In this document: positions 4,822 to 5,151 of the stretch, in pieces
How positions within the stretch are numbered: the stretch's first letter is position 1
Layout: every line of letters starts with the position of its first letter
Origin: Pseudomonadota bacterium
GTDB taxonomy: Bacteria > Desulfobacterota > Syntrophia > Syntrophales > JADFWA01
Direction of reading: 5' to 3'
Assembly (NCBI GenBank): GCA_030610915.1
Contig: JAUWQS010000157.1
Coordinates: 1 to 5,151 of the forward strand
DNA length: 5,151 nt
Made by a program: the position numbers and the translations under genes
Notes under the pieces: generated by a model
What the model was told of the DNA's origin: nothing
What the model saw: only the letters and a program-made list of their open reading frames with translations
The model's database searches: none

Positions 4822-5151
4822 ATGAACCGGTACCTGCCCCTGATACTCTCAGGTGTACTGTTAAATGCCGCAGCCCAGCTTGCGCTCAAACAGGGTATGC
4901 GCATAGTAGGTCCCTTTACCTTTTCTCTTGAAAACATAATACCCGTCGGAGTCAGGGTGGCACTCAATCCCTTTGTGATTACGGGACTCCTCTGTTATGT
5001 GGTGAGCGTTATTGTGTGGCTCATGGCGCTCTCGAGGGTGGATGTGAGTTATGCCTATCCCTTCCTTAGTGTGGGTTACATAGTGGTTGCCCTCGCGGGA
5101 CAGGCTCTTTTCGGAGAGGCTGTTGGACCCGTACGTTGGGCAGGGATCCTT
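4822..5151 (+). CDS. Small EamA/SMR-like four-helix transporter (ArnE-like), C-terminus beyond window edge
   Basis: Inner-membrane protein of the small drug/metabolite transporter type. The visible 110 residues show hydrophobic helices at about 3-18, 46-65 and 79-96, with a fourth beginning at the edge (WAGIL); family members have about 115-125 residues, so little is missing. Features: LILSGVLLNAAAQLALKQG (7-25) in helix 1, VIVWLMALSRVDVSYAYPF (62-80) and LFGEAVGPVRWAGIL (96-110), typical of half-size EamA proteins related to ArnE/ArnF. The membrane glutamate of EmrE helix 1 is absent (Asn/Ala there), so proton-drug antiport like EmrE is not supported; a lipid-linked sugar or other metabolite is more likely, substrate unknown. 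The start ATG 4822 has a strong Shine-Dalgarno. It is divergent from the B12 operon and no functional link to it is evident. Confidence 0.85.
   Translation, partial: MNRYLPLILSGVLLNAAAQLALKQGMRIVGPFTFSLENIIPVGVRVALNPFVITGLLCYVVSVIVWLMALSRVDVSYAYPFLSVGYIVVALAGQALFGEAVGPVRWAGIL

Overview
The window carries most of an anaerobic-type (cobalt-early) corrin ring operon on the minus strand, reading from about 4618 down to 1: cbiD, cbiET (a CbiE-CbiT fusion), cbiF (cobM), cbiG and cobJ (cbiH). A divergent membrane-protein gene begins on the plus strand at 4822 and runs off the right edge. The CbiD/CbiG set, the fused CbiET, mid-range base composition and the style of the intergenic repeats suggest an anaerobic bacterium, perhaps of the Desulfobacterota (old Deltaproteobacteria). 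That placement is inference from gene content, not from a marker gene.

Layout from right to left on the minus strand. 4619-4821 is the divergent intergenic region, almost filled by a 157-bp imperfect palindrome (4643-4799) that looks like a MITE. cbiD (3513-4618) is split into two frames at a run of eight G (4333-4340). cbiET starts at 3520, overlaps the cbiD stop by 8 bases, and is intact. cbiF (1944-2297) starts 2 bases after cbiET but keeps only its N-terminal half; it stops inside a REP-like hairpin preceded by GTAG. 1784-1943 is non-coding and holds degenerate GGTTCA-type repeats. cbiG (719-1783) is intact but has no Shine-Dalgarno sequence at its ATG. cobJ (1-827, C-terminus cut by the window edge) overlaps the end of cbiG by 109 bases.

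Together the genes cover consecutive ring-contraction and methylation steps: CobJ/CbiH (C17 methylation and ring contraction), CbiF (C11), CbiG (lactone opening, loss of C2 unit), CbiD (C1), CbiT (C15 and decarboxylation) and CbiE (C5). CbiL, CbiJ, CbiC and the amidation genes are not in the window. 

The most notable aspect is two separate lesions in one otherwise well-conserved operon, each at a distinctive sequence: a homopolymer in cbiD and a REP-like hairpin in cbiF. Either the pathway is decaying or has backup copies, or the cbiD break is rescued by slippage or is a read error. No wholly new system is evident; the interest lies in these junctions and in the palindromic element that sits where both divergent promoters should be.
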